Shown one piece after another: positions 8,794-15,807 of a stretch of DNA of 29,665 nt. The stretch covers positions 1-29,665 of the forward strand of contig CAYLZN010000029.1 in NCBI GenBank assembly GCA_964387935.1, read 5' to 3'. Both the position numbers and the translations under genes were made by a program. Origin of the DNA: CAYLZN01 sp964387935. GTDB lineage: Bacteria; Acidobacteriota; Vicinamibacteria; Vicinamibacterales; JAFNAJ01. Every line of letters starts with the position of its first letter. The first letter of the stretch is position 1. The notes under the pieces were generated by a model. That model searched no databases. It was not told the DNA's origin and worked only from the letters and a program-made list of their open reading frames with translations.

Positions 8794-9272
8794 TGCCGGA
8801 CCTCTTGAAAGCGAGTGACGTGAAAGTACCGCACGATGTCGATGCGAAAGAGACCACAGGAGACGGAGCGGACGAACGTGTCCAGGTACGGGTGCCGGTC
8901 GGTGAGCAGGCGGGACCACGGCTCGAACTCCGGTCCCGGCGCCACTTCGTGCGCGTGGCCGGTCGCCGTCACGGCTTCGACGTCCATGAGCTCGCCGGGA
9001 AGCGCCGAGCGGTTATCGACGACGAGCGCCACGTGGGTGCACTCGGAGAGCAGGCGGTACTTCCTGGTGGCCTTCTGCGTGGCGAAGACCGCTGAACCGA
9101 GATCAGGAGTTATCGCGTACGCCACCAGCGACCCATGGGGTTGCCCCTGGCCCTGCGTGCACAACACCCCGTACAGCTGGCCGTCGAGGAGCCGCCTGAT
9201 GGTCCGGTCGAGGTCCTCGTCCGGACCACGGTCCGCTGTGGCCTCGCCCGCGATTTCGTCCGGGACCCGCAT
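8769..9272 (-). CDS. pyridoxamine 5'-phosphate oxidase-like (FMN-binding split barrel) protein
   Basis: A 167-residue protein. Its central part has the pattern of PNPOx-like flavin-binding proteins: GVLCTQGQGQPHGSLVAYAI (35-54), AVFATQKATRKYRLL (61-75) and VALVVDNRS (81-89), followed by a strand with TATGHAHEV. The ATG at 9272 has a strong AAGGAG 6 bases upstream, so the open sequence further upstream is excluded. Its stop lies inside the first codons of the PEP-synthase-like gene (24-base overlap), so the two are probably co-translated. Substrate unknown; members bind FMN, F420 or heme. Not a true PdxH. Confidence 0.82.
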   Translation of the reverse strand: MRVPDEIAGEATADRGPDEDLDRTIRRLLDGQLYGVLCTQGQGQPHGSLVAYAITPDLGSAVFATQKATRKYRLLSECTHVALVVDNRSALPGELMDVEAVTATGHAHEVAPGPEFEPWSRLLTDRHPYLDTFVRSVSCGLFRIDIVRYFHVTRFQEVRQWVPESRA

Positions 9273-9429
9273 GTCTCTCTCCTTGCTGTCTGCGGCTCTT
9301 GGACTCCTGCCGCACATCGGGGATCCTACAGCGGGTGGCGCTGCGAGGCGTCCTAGCGGGCGGAATCGTGGTTTGCCGCGGTCGTCGCCTGGCGGGGCCC
9401 GCGCGACGTCCCACTCCAGGACGGCACGC

Positions 9430-9512
9430 ACCTCGCATCCCGGAGCGAGACCTTCCGCGACGGCTTCACCTCGACCGCGATCCGCCGACCCGTGAGTCGA
9501 CCTCGTACCCGT
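9430..9512 (-). pseudogene. remnant of a PD-(D/E)XK nuclease domain (DUF4143-type ATPase C-terminus)
   Basis: Read from 9512 downwards, one frame gives GYEVDSRVGG and the next gives GRRIAVEVKPSRKVSLRDAR. Together these match the nuclease-like core that closes DUF4143 ATPases (EVDF..., then IAVEVKAS...RDL). One frameshift separates the Asp strand from the ExK strand, and neither the ATPase nor the rest of the domain is present nearby. The remainder of the 337-base stretch between 9272 and 9610 holds no gene that I can support, only the AT-richer block before the next ATPase. Confidence 0.45.
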
Positions 9513-9556
9513 CCGTCGAATGCCGGCATTGACGGATTGAAGTGACCGTCGGCTCT

Positions 9557-9586
9557 CATAATATGTTTTTGGTGCATAATGTTTCT
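9557..9586 (+). promoter_or_regulatory. AT-rich direct repeat upstream of the ATPase gene
   Basis: An island of low GC in otherwise GC-rich DNA, with CATAATATGTTT at 9557 and CATAATGTTT at 9575 as imperfect direct repeats. Each contains a CATAAT that resembles a -10 box. No convincing -35 at the right distance was found (TTGACG at 9529 is 22 bases from the first CATAAT). A promoter or operator for the ATPase gene is plausible but not shown. Confidence 0.35.
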
Positions 9587-9609
9587 CGTACGCGTTTCAC
9601 GGGGCACAG

Positions 9610-10986
9610 ATGCACCTGAGCTTTCTGGACCGGGACGAGGAGCGGCGTCGACTTCGAGCGTTGTTCTCGGGCCGTCGTGGCACCCTCGCCATCCTGTACG
9701 GACGGCGACGCTGCGGCAAGTCGCGCCTGCTGCGAGAGGTGCTCCCGCCGGCACGAAGTGTTTACTACGTTGGCGACGATCGGGAGGCGACCCTCCAGCG
9801 GATGTCGCTGGCCAGCGAGATCGACGCGAGCATTCCCACCTTCGCGGCGGCGACGTATCCGGACTGGGATGCCCTGCTGAGCCGCTGGTTCCGCGACGCC
9901 CGTCCCGGCACGACGCTCGCCCTCGACGAGTTCCCCTCGCTGGTGGCGTCGGCGCCGGAACTGCCCAGCCTCGTGCAGAAGCACCTCGACGCCCACCGGG
10001 AGCGCCGCGTCCATCTCGTCCTGTCGGGCTCGTCACAACGGATGATGCACGGTCTCGCCTTCGACCGCGCCGCGCCGCTCTTCGGCCGCGCTGACGCCAT
10101 CCTCCGTGTCTCACCGCTCTCCGGTCGCTGGATTAGCCGCGCCCTCGGCATCAGTGATCCCATGCGAGCCGTCGAGGCGTACGCCATCTGGGGTGGTGTG
10201 CCTCGCTACTGGGAAATGGCCGCTGCGTTCCGTCGCCCCTCTGACGCCATGCGAGAGCTCGTGTTCAGCCCGTTCGGCGCGCTTCGTGACGAGCCGGCAG
10301 GACTCCTCCTCGACGACCTGCGCGACACCACGCAGGCGTCGTCGATTCTCGCGCTCGTCGGGGCAGGATGCCACCGGCTGTCCGAGATCGCGGCGCGGCT
10401 CGGCAAGCCCGCGACGTCACTGACACGTCCCCTGCAGAGGCTCGTCGAGCTCGAGCTCGTGCGTCGCGAAGTGCCGTTCGGCTGCTCGCCGCGGGACACG
10501 AAGCGGACGGCATACCGGATCGCCGACCCCTTCATGCGGTTCTGGTTTCGATTCGCGGAGCCGGCCCGATCCCGCATCGAAGCCGGTCTCGGGCAGGCGG
10601 TGACGTCCGAGGTCGTCGCGCAGTTCGCTGGCCACGCCGCCAGCGTCTGGGAGGACCTGGTCAGGGCCGCCGTGCCGAGACTGAAGGCGACCCGCGAATG
10701 GAGCGATGTCGGTCGCTGGTGGGGCACGGGACGGGATGGCGCCCCGATGGAGATCGACGTCGTGGCGGCGAGCACGGACGGGCGATCGGTCCTTCTCGCC
10801 GAGGCGGAGTGGTCCGAGCAATCGAGATCCGGCAGGCTGCTGGAGGAACTCGAACGGAAGGCGGCGAACTTCCCGCTGGCCGAACGTCGGCAGGTCGAGC
10901 TGGCCGTGTTCGTGAAGCGAACACCGACGAGCGGCCGCGACCCGCGCATTCTAGGGCCGCGGCAGGTGCTGTCAGCCCTGCCTTGA
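9610..10986 (+). CDS. ATP-binding protein, archaeal-type STAND-like ATPase with DUF234 C-terminus
   Basis: A 458-residue predicted ATPase. Walker A is GRRRCGKSR (31-39), Walker B is TTLALDEF (101-108), and the sensor strand is HLVLSGSS (135-142). A winged-helix segment follows (about 250-300: LSEIAARLGKPATSLTRPL), then DUF234-type YRIADPFMRFWFRF (302-315). The C-terminal segment EIDVVA...VLLAEAEW (381-401) has the outline of a PD-(D/E)XK fold, but the usual ExK is E398-A-E400, so the catalytic Lys is replaced. The family is widespread in archaea and bacteria with poorly known function. It stands alone with no obvious operon partner. The start at 9610 has only a weak GGGGCA upstream; no better in-frame start exists nearby. 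Confidence 0.85.
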   Translation: MHLSFLDRDEERRRLRALFSGRRGTLAILYGRRRCGKSRLLREVLPPARSVYYVGDDREATLQRMSLASEIDASIPTFAAATYPDWDALLSRWFRDARPGTTLALDEFPSLVASAPELPSLVQKHLDAHRERRVHLVLSGSSQRMMHGLAFDRAAPLFGRADAILRVSPLSGRWISRALGISDPMRAVEAYAIWGGVPRYWEMAAAFRRPSDAMRELVFSPFGALRDEPAGLLLDDLRDTTQASSILALVGAGCHRLSEIAARLGKPATSLTRPLQRLVELELVRREVPFGCSPRDTKRTAYRIADPFMRFWFRFAEPARSRIEAGLGQAVTSEVVAQFAGHAASVWEDLVRAAVPRLKATREWSDVGRWWGTGRDGAPMEIDVVAASTDGRSVLLAEAEWSEQSRSGRLLEELERKAANFPLAERRQVELAVFVKRTPTSGRDPRILGPRQVLSALP

Positions 10987-11340
10987 GCACCGTCGCAGCT
11001 CGCCCTCACGGAGGCCCTCGAACAGGGCATTGCACTCCCGTTCGAGCACGCCGGAATCGAGGTTGTTGAAGCCGGCGCAGCGAAGGGCGACGTATCGAAC
11101 ACTCCGATCGGCCAGCTTGCCGAGCACGCGGCCGTCGGAGGAGAAGGCGCTGATCAGGTCCACCTGGCCCTGTTCGATCGCGGTGGACATGAGCGCGGGA
11201 TCCATGCTGCGCCGCTCGGCGAAGTCGATGCCATAAGCGGCGCGCGCGTCGCGCCACTCGCTGTGGCGGGTGTTGTGGAACGCCCGGCAGTCGCGCGTGG
11301 AGATGCACCTGGTCAGCCGTGTGCCGCAGCAGATGGCCAC
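10972..11340 (-). pseudogene. chimeric remnant: OpuC-type substrate-binding fragment joined to a 2-hydroxyacid dehydrogenase fragment
   Basis: The open frame carries YGIDFAERRSMDPALMSTAI and EQGQVDLISAFSSDGRV, the pattern of glycine-betaine/quaternary-amine ABC-transporter binding proteins (OpuCC type). It continues without a break into KLADRSVRYVALRCAGFNNL, the N-terminal signature of D-lactate/2-hydroxyacid dehydrogenases. The last stretch, SGVLERECNALFEGLREG, resembles neither; it is somewhat like the end of nucleoside deaminases. No piece is long enough to be a working domain. The ORF also overlaps the tail of the neighbouring DoxX-like frame. I read it as fused gene debris rather than a functional protein. 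Confidence 0.6.
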
Positions 11341-11861
11341 TCCCGGCGCGGCGGCGGGCTTCCGCCTACGTCAGCAGTGGCTGGACACTGACGCGGCTTC
11401 GCGCTGAGCCTGTTCCAGTCGGAACGAAGGTGAGGCGGGGCCGTGGAACACCTGTCTCCGGCCCGCGTCGCGAGGCAGCGCGGCCCACTTCTGCGCAGGG
11501 CGACGATGGCGGCGCTCAGCGCGAGCATGACGGCGGCGGGCAGCGACTTCAGCAACGGGTCGCCAACCTTGAGGTGCAAGGCAAGCGCGCCAATCATGAG
11601 CACAGCCACGAGACCCGCGGCGGCCCGGACCGGGCGTGCCATCCACACGCCGGCGAGCAGGACGAGGGCCGCGCCAACCTTGAGTGCGCCCACCAGGTAG
11701 AAGGCGAACCCGGGAAGGCCGTACGCGGCGAACTCCTCCTGCAGCGTCTGCGAGGCGCCGCCGCGATAGGGCGTCGAGGAGCGCCCGCGCAGCAGCCAGA
11801 CGTTCAACAGCCCCAGGCCAACGATGAGTTGAAGCAGAATCGTCAGTGACAACCACTCCAT
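11313..11861 (-). CDS. DoxX-like membrane protein with an extended C-terminal tail
   Basis: Residues 1-124 form a four-helix DoxX-like protein: MEWLSLTILLQLIVGLGLLN, FAFYLVGALKVGAALVLLAG, a third helix at about 80-98, and LKSLPAAVMLALSAAIVALR. Residues 125-182 are Pro/Arg/Ser-rich and unlike the family, whose members end near 120-130 residues. The tail runs into the chimeric remnant, so the native stop was probably lost. The ATG has GAGGAG 7 bases upstream. The protein sits in the inner membrane; DoxX-like proteins have no single agreed function. It is transcribed away from a second DoxX-like gene 61 bases away. Confidence 0.75.
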   Translation of the reverse strand: MEWLSLTILLQLIVGLGLLNVWLLRGRSSTPYRGGASQTLQEEFAAYGLPGFAFYLVGALKVGAALVLLAGVWMARPVRAAAGLVAVLMIGALALHLKVGDPLLKSLPAAVMLALSAAIVALRRSGPRCLATRAGDRCSTAPPHLRSDWNRLSAKPRQCPATADVGGSPPPRREWPSAAAHG

Positions 11862-11922
11862 GTCCGCGCTCCTCGCATGACTGACCAGACAGGTCGCCGC
11901 CGCCCCTTGCAGGTGATTGACC

Positions 11923-12297
11923 GTGACCAGAGCTTACTACGCATCGATCGTCGTTTCCTCGACGCTCTTCCTGTTCTACGGCTGTGCGTGCCTGTTCTTG
12001 GAAGGCATGAGACGTGATTTCGAGCGATTCGGTCTCAGCCGACTTCGGACTCTCGTGGGCACCCTCGAGGTGCTCGGTGCCCTTGGCCTGCTCGTGGGCC
12101 AGCTGTGGCCGCCTCTCGTGCCGCTCAGCGCGGGCGGCTTGGCCCTGATGATGTTCGTGGGCGTGGCGACCCGCATCCGCGTGCTCGACTCGCTCGCCCA
12201 GACCCTTCCGGCCCTGGTACTGATGTGTGTCAACCTGTTCATCGTCTGGGTCGCGCTGGGACACTCCGGGGTCGCGAGCACGACGGTGAGGCCATAG
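11923..12297 (+). CDS. small four-helix DoxX-like membrane protein
   Basis: A 124-residue protein starting MTRAYYASIVVSSTLFLFYG, with four predicted helices: about 6-25, 46-62, 68-84 and 95-113. A polar loop RDFERFGLSRLRTLVG lies between helices 1 and 2, a feature of DoxX-like proteins. I chose GTG at 11923 because AGGTGA lies 6 bases upstream; a TTG at 11917 is also in frame. A strong hairpin begins 5 bases after the stop. Divergent from the DoxX-like gene on the other strand, probably sharing a promoter region. Confidence 0.75.
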   Translation: MTRAYYASIVVSSTLFLFYGCACLFLEGMRRDFERFGLSRLRTLVGTLEVLGALGLLVGQLWPPLVPLSAGGLALMMFVGVATRIRVLDSLAQTLPALVLMCVNLFIVWVALGHSGVASTTVRP

Positions 12298-12302
12298 CTG
12301 AA

Positions 12303-12338
12303 CGGACCGAATGCGCCGCAGGCGAGCGCATCGGTCCG
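12303..12338 (+). terminator. hairpin after the DoxX-like gene
   Basis: CGGACCGAATGCG (12303-12315) pairs with CGCATCGGTCCG (12327-12338) with one bulged A and an 11-base loop. It starts 5 bases past the stop codon. There is no T tract after it, so it is a hairpin that could end or protect the transcript rather than a textbook intrinsic terminator. The rest of the stretch to 12635 shows no supportable gene. Confidence 0.55.
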
Positions 12339-12635
12339 CGAAGTTTCAACGTTGTTCCGAGCCACGAATCGACCGTCATGACGAGCCCGTCAGAATGACC
12401 TCGGCAGCAGTTCACCCGGCGAGCGCAGCCGCTTCCACGCGCGGGCTGGCGAAGCCGTCACCGGCCAGCACGAGCGGCGAATCCCGGCTTACGACCACGC
12501 AGGAGTGCCTGCGGCCTCGATGGCCCTGCCGTAGCGCCACCCGTGTACCTGGAATGACCGAATGGCCGTGCCCAGCCATGGCGCCGCTGGTCGTAGAGCA
12601 CGAGCACGATCCGGCCGGCCAGAGCCGACTCTCGC

Positions 12636-12749
12636 TCAGCCCTTCGGGTAGAGCCGCTCCAGCCGACGGAACTCCATGAAGGTAAAGACTACCCCGCCGA
12701 CGAGCAGGGCGAACGTGCCCAGTCCCACCGCGAAGATCCACCAGTCCAT
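12636..12749 (-). CDS. 37-residue single-pass membrane protein, unknown function
   Basis: A tiny ORF encoding MDWWIFAVGLGTFALLVGGV, then VFTFMEFRRLERLYPKG. It has one hydrophobic helix (residues 3-25) and a basic C-terminal end, so an inner-membrane single-pass protein with the tail inside the cell is likely. The ATG has GGAG 6-7 bases upstream. It begins 3 bases after the stop of the next small membrane gene, so the two form an operon. Not assigned to a named family. The ribosome-binding site, spacing and membrane character argue that it is real. Confidence 0.65.
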   Translation of the reverse strand: MDWWIFAVGLGTFALLVGGVVFTFMEFRRLERLYPKG

Positions 12750-12752
12750 GGG

Positions 12753-12947
12753 TCAGCTCCTTCGGGCTCTCTCGAGCAACCTCAATCGAAGGTAGATACC
12801 CGTCGCGAGGATCGACGGCACCCAGAGCCCCACGAAGACGCCAGCGTCTCTATCTGGCGATCCGATGAAGCCGAACCACAGCGAGACGGAGAAGAGGAAC
12901 GAGATGAAGGCAGCGCCAAGAATCAGGTAATCCTGGGACTTCAACAT
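12753..12947 (-). CDS. 64-residue two-helix membrane protein, conserved hypothetical
   Basis: Encodes MLKSQDYLILGAAFISFLFS, a loop with GFIGSPDRDAGVF, then a second helix VGLWVPSILATGIYLRLRLL and a basic tail. ATG at 12947 is preferred; GTG at 12956 and an upstream ATG at 12989 are in frame but add only polar residues. The two helices and the Asp-rich loop suggest a small inner-membrane protein. It is the first gene of a two-gene unit with the 37-residue protein downstream. I do not recognise a named function. Confidence 0.65.
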   Translation of the reverse strand: MLKSQDYLILGAAFISFLFSVSLWFGFIGSPDRDAGVFVGLWVPSILATGIYLRLRLLERARRS

Positions 12948-13177
12948 GGACGTCACTTTCTGAGCGCGCGGACCCGACACGTGGGACACAACAGGTGTCG
13001 AGGTGCCATTGACTCGCTCACTACAGACGCGATTCGGACCGGCGGCGATTCAGTCGAACCGTGGAACCGCCCTGGCCGCCGCCTGCGTCCGAGGAAGAGT
13101 CCGGAGGAGCGCGTGAGCTGCGCCTCGACTGGGGACGTTGCGAGTGCGCTCATGGCCGACCGCGATAAGAGTTCGTC

Positions 13178-13342
13178 ATGACCTCTCCCCATGCCTGGCT
13201 TCTGGTCGTCAACGCGGCCGCGACGTTCTTCGTGGTCGGGGTCATCTGGTTCGTTCAGACCGTGCACTGTCCGTGGGTGCGTACTCTGGCCTGGACGGCC
13301 CGAGGCATGGTCGTGTGCGCGCTGCTCGTGGTGCCTCGATGA
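13178..13342 (+). pseudogene. truncated small membrane protein
   Basis: A 54-codon frame beginning MTSPHAWLLVVNAAATFFVV and GVIWFVQTVHCPW. This matches the first helix of a larger conserved membrane-protein family (…GLIWFVQVVHYPLF…) that normally continues for another 100 residues or more. After residue 33 the sequence no longer resembles that family and soon stops. The stop overlaps the ATG of the next gene (ATGA), so it may still be translated and coupled. Either a truncated remnant or a short derived protein. Confidence 0.45.
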
Positions 13343-13791
13343 ACACCGTCGCCTTGCTCTCCGCGGTGCTGCTGTTCGGCTCCCTGTCGGCTGGCGCGGA
13401 TCCAGACCCGCTGTCGGCCTATCGCTGGAAGCATCGGCTCCTCGTCCTCCACGCACCCGACACCCCGGCCGGCCGGGCGGCGTTCCAGAGCGTCCGGCTG
13501 TCACTCGACGACCGGCGCGAGGACGTCCTCGCTCGCGATCTCCTGATCGTCCCGGTGGGCGATCTGCCGTGGCGATCGAACACGTGGCTGCCCGCGGTTG
13601 AACTTGACGTGTCGGAACGCACCCACGTGCGCCGGCGACTCGGACTGCACGGTCGGGGCGCTGAACTCGTGCTGATCGGCAAGGACGGCAGGATGAAGGC
13701 GCGGCAATCGGAGGGAGTGTGCGACCTGGCGCGTCTGTTCGAGTTGATCGACAGCATGCCCATGCGTCAGGCGGAAATGCAGCGTCGCTGA
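13339..13791 (+). CDS. DUF4174 domain protein, exported
   Basis: A 150-residue protein with a short signal-like N-terminus (MNTVALLSAVLLFGSLSAGA). The DUF4174 pattern follows: LSAYRWKHRLLVLHAP (24-39), a variable middle, RRLGLHGRGAELVLIGKDGR (98-117) and FELIDSMPMRQAEMQ (133-147). This family has a thioredoxin-like outline without the CxxC active site. Probably periplasmic; function unknown. The start overlaps the stop of the truncated membrane ORF upstream (ATGA). Full length for the family. Confidence 0.8.
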   Translation: MNTVALLSAVLLFGSLSAGADPDPLSAYRWKHRLLVLHAPDTPAGRAAFQSVRLSLDDRREDVLARDLLIVPVGDLPWRSNTWLPAVELDVSERTHVRRRLGLHGRGAELVLIGKDGRMKARQSEGVCDLARLFELIDSMPMRQAEMQRR

Positions 13792-13930
13792 TGCCCAGCG
13801 CGTGGATCCAGGAACGACTGAAGTGACGCTGCCGCACACCACGTCGTCGGGGGAGGATCACGACGGCGATCTTGTGGGCGCTCAGTTGTGGCCGATGGCG
13901 AGGCGAGCCCCTCTGGTTGCGTACGATGCT

Positions 13931-13950
13931 AAAAGTAAAGACCTGACCCC
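13931..13950 (+). repeat. possible dispersed-element boundary motif
   Basis: AAAAGTAAAGACCTGACCCC lies just before the start codon of the SRPBCC-SDR gene. Its A/T-rich first half stands out from its surroundings. From memory, similar AAAGTAAAGACCTGACCCC sequences recur near mobile or REP-like elements in other bacterial genomes. Only one copy was noticed in this window, so its status as a repeat rests on recollection. Confidence 0.3.
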
Positions 13951-13956
13951 AGATCC

Positions 13957-15807
13957 ATGACCCGCCTGATTGAATCCGTTGAGGTGCCGCGTCCCGTCAC
14001 GGACGCGTTCGCCTACACCAGCGACTTCGGCAACATCGAGCAGTGGGATCCCGGCGTGTCACGCTCGGTCAGGATGACGCCTGGCCCCGTGCGCGTGGGC
14101 TCACGCTACCGGCTCGACGTGGTCTTCGGGCCGAGCACCACCGTGATGGAGTACGTCGTCACGGTGCTCGAGCCGCTGCGGCGCGTCGTGCTGGAGGGCC
14201 ATGGCGGATCGGTCCACGCGGTCGACGACATCCGCTTCGAGCCGACGCCCACCGGCACGCGCATCGATTACACGGCAGACCTGTCGTTCGACGGGCTCAC
14301 CGGCCTGGTCGAACCGCTGATGGGACCGCTGCTGCGACGTGTCGGGGAGCGGGCGCTCCAAGGCCTGCGCCGGGCGCTGTCGGAGCCGCCGGCCCCGCCG
14401 GAGCCGTCGTGGTTGACCTACGGCCTCGACTTCCTCGTGCTGCCAGGCCTGCTGCGCTTCACCCGGTGTGGTCATCGGATGCGACGGGCGAGCTTCGGGC
14501 CCCTGGCCGAGTCGATGCGCGGGCGGACGGTCGTGATCACCGGCGCCACATCCGGGCTGGGCCGGGCGGCCGCTGGCGAACTGGCCCGCCTCGGGGCACG
14601 AGTGGTGCTCGTCGGCCGCGACCCCGGCAAACTGACGCGTGCGCGCGAGGAGATCCGCGCGGCCACCGGGAACGGCGACCTCGCCGAGCAGGTGGCCGAC
14701 CTGTCGCGGCTCTCCGAGGTGCGTGCCCTGGCCGATCGCCTGCTCGCCAGTGAACCGCGCATCCACGTGCTCGTCCACAACGCGGGCGTGCTGGAGAACG
14801 AACGCATCGAGACTGGCGACGGGATCGAGCGATCGCTGGTGACGAACCTGCTCGCGCCGTTCCTGCTGACGCGCCGCCTCGCCCCGCGCCTGGTTCAGTC
14901 GGCCCCATCCCGCATCGTCAACGTGCTGTCGGGGGGCATGTATCTGGCCGGCCTCGGCTCGTCGGTCGTCGACGATCCGTCGCAGCCCTGGGATGGCGCG
15001 TCGGCCTACGCCCGGCACAAGCGGGCGCTGATGGTGCTCACCGAGGTGTGGGCGGAAGAACTCGCACCCGGCGGGATCACGGTGCATGCCATGCACCCGG
15101 GATGGGCCGAGACACCGGGCGTGGTGCGCTCACTGCCCGGTTTCCACCGCGTCACCCGGCCCTGGTTGCGGACGCCCGAGGAGGGCGCGGACACGATCGT
15201 GTGGCTGGCTGCCGCTCCGGAGGTGGCACGGACCACCGGCGGGTTCTGGCTCGACCGCGAGCGTCATCCATCGGTCGTGCTGCCGTGGACGGCCCCGTCG
15301 GCGAATCAGCGCGCGATGTTGGTCGCGGAACTGGCGGCGCTCACGGCGAACGCTGCAGCCGCAGCTCCGGCAGATGGTGTCGAGCCGCTGCCCCGGCGTC
15401 GGGCCCCGGCGCGGAAGCCCGCGAGGCCGCGCACGGCGCGTGCGCTCAGAACGCCCGAGCCGTGTTGCCGGTCATGCCGTGGCGGCCAGGGGGTGGCGCC
15501 AGCGCAGGCCAGCAAAGCGCGCGAAGTCGCCGTCGGTCGTCACGAGTTCGCACCCGTGCTCGATGGCCAGGGCGGCGATGTAGGCGTCGGTCACCAACGG
15601 CCCCTTGATGTCACGGCACAACCCGGTGAAGAGCTCCCAGTGCCGGCGGCCCGGCGTGATGAGCGAGGCGCGGGGCCAGTCCACCAGGTGCTGGCAGAAC
15701 GCGAGAGCCATCTGTATCGGCGTGGGCGAATCGAAGATCCGTGGATTGGTGACGATGCGGAGGAAGCCCGAGAGAATGACGTCCGACAGGGCGAATGGCT
15801 CACCTGA
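13957..15807 (+). CDS. SRPBCC (polyketide cyclase-like) - short-chain dehydrogenase fusion, with runaway C-terminus
   Basis: Residues 1-142 form an SRPBCC/START-like ligand-binding domain (IESVEVPRPVTDAFAYTSDF; IEQWDPGV). Residues 188-465 form a classical short-chain dehydrogenase: TGATSGLG (195-202) for NAD(P) binding, NAG (275-277), catalytic S325 in VNVLSGGMYL, and Y351/K355 in SAYARHKRAL. HPGWAETPG (380-388) follows, as in dehydrogenase/reductase-type SDRs. From residue 470 the sequence turns Pro/Arg-rich. From residue 506 (15472) it is simply the antisense of vapC, so the native stop was probably lost and the true protein ends near 15400-15470. No Shine-Dalgarno sequence precedes the ATG. 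Likely an NAD(P)-dependent oxidoreductase of a hydrophobic substrate held with the help of the SRPBCC domain; the substrate is unknown. Confidence 0.8.
   Translation: MTRLIESVEVPRPVTDAFAYTSDFGNIEQWDPGVSRSVRMTPGPVRVGSRYRLDVVFGPSTTVMEYVVTVLEPLRRVVLEGHGGSVHAVDDIRFEPTPTGTRIDYTADLSFDGLTGLVEPLMGPLLRRVGERALQGLRRALSEPPAPPEPSWLTYGLDFLVLPGLLRFTRCGHRMRRASFGPLAESMRGRTVVITGATSGLGRAAAGELARLGARVVLVGRDPGKLTRAREEIRAATGNGDLAEQVADLSRLSEVRALADRLLASEPRIHVLVHNAGVLENERIETGDGIERSLVTNLLAPFLLTRRLAPRLVQSAPSRIVNVLSGGMYLAGLGSSVVDDPSQPWDGASAYARHKRALMVLTEVWAEELAPGGITVHAMHPGWAETPGVVRSLPGFHRVTRPWLRTPEEGADTIVWLAAAPEVARTTGGFWLDRERHPSVVLPWTAPSANQRAMLVAELAALTANAAAAAPADGVEPLPRRRAPARKPARPRTARALRTPEPCCRSCRGGQGVAPAQASKAREVAVGRHEFAPVLDGQGGDVGVGHQRPLDVTAQPGEELPVPAARRDERGAGPVHQVLAERESHLYRRGRIEDPWIGDDAEEARENDVRQGEWLT

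Noticed and set aside
9353..10114. A 253-codon minus-strand frame covering the start of the ATPase
   Set aside because: Most of it is antisense of the ATPase. Only the short nuclease-like piece near 9430-9512 is kept, as a remnant.
12458..12635. Minus-strand segment reading RIVLVLYDQRRHGW, reminiscent of the LYDQRGHG motif of alpha/beta hydrolases
   Set aside because: Only a few residues match, the rest of the frame is Arg/Gly-rich, and no catalytic Ser or His motif is present. Possibly debris, but not supportable as a gene.
12953..13861. A 302-codon minus-strand frame over the DUF4174 gene
   Set aside because: Arg/Ser/Pro-rich shadow of the DUF4174 gene with no domain features.
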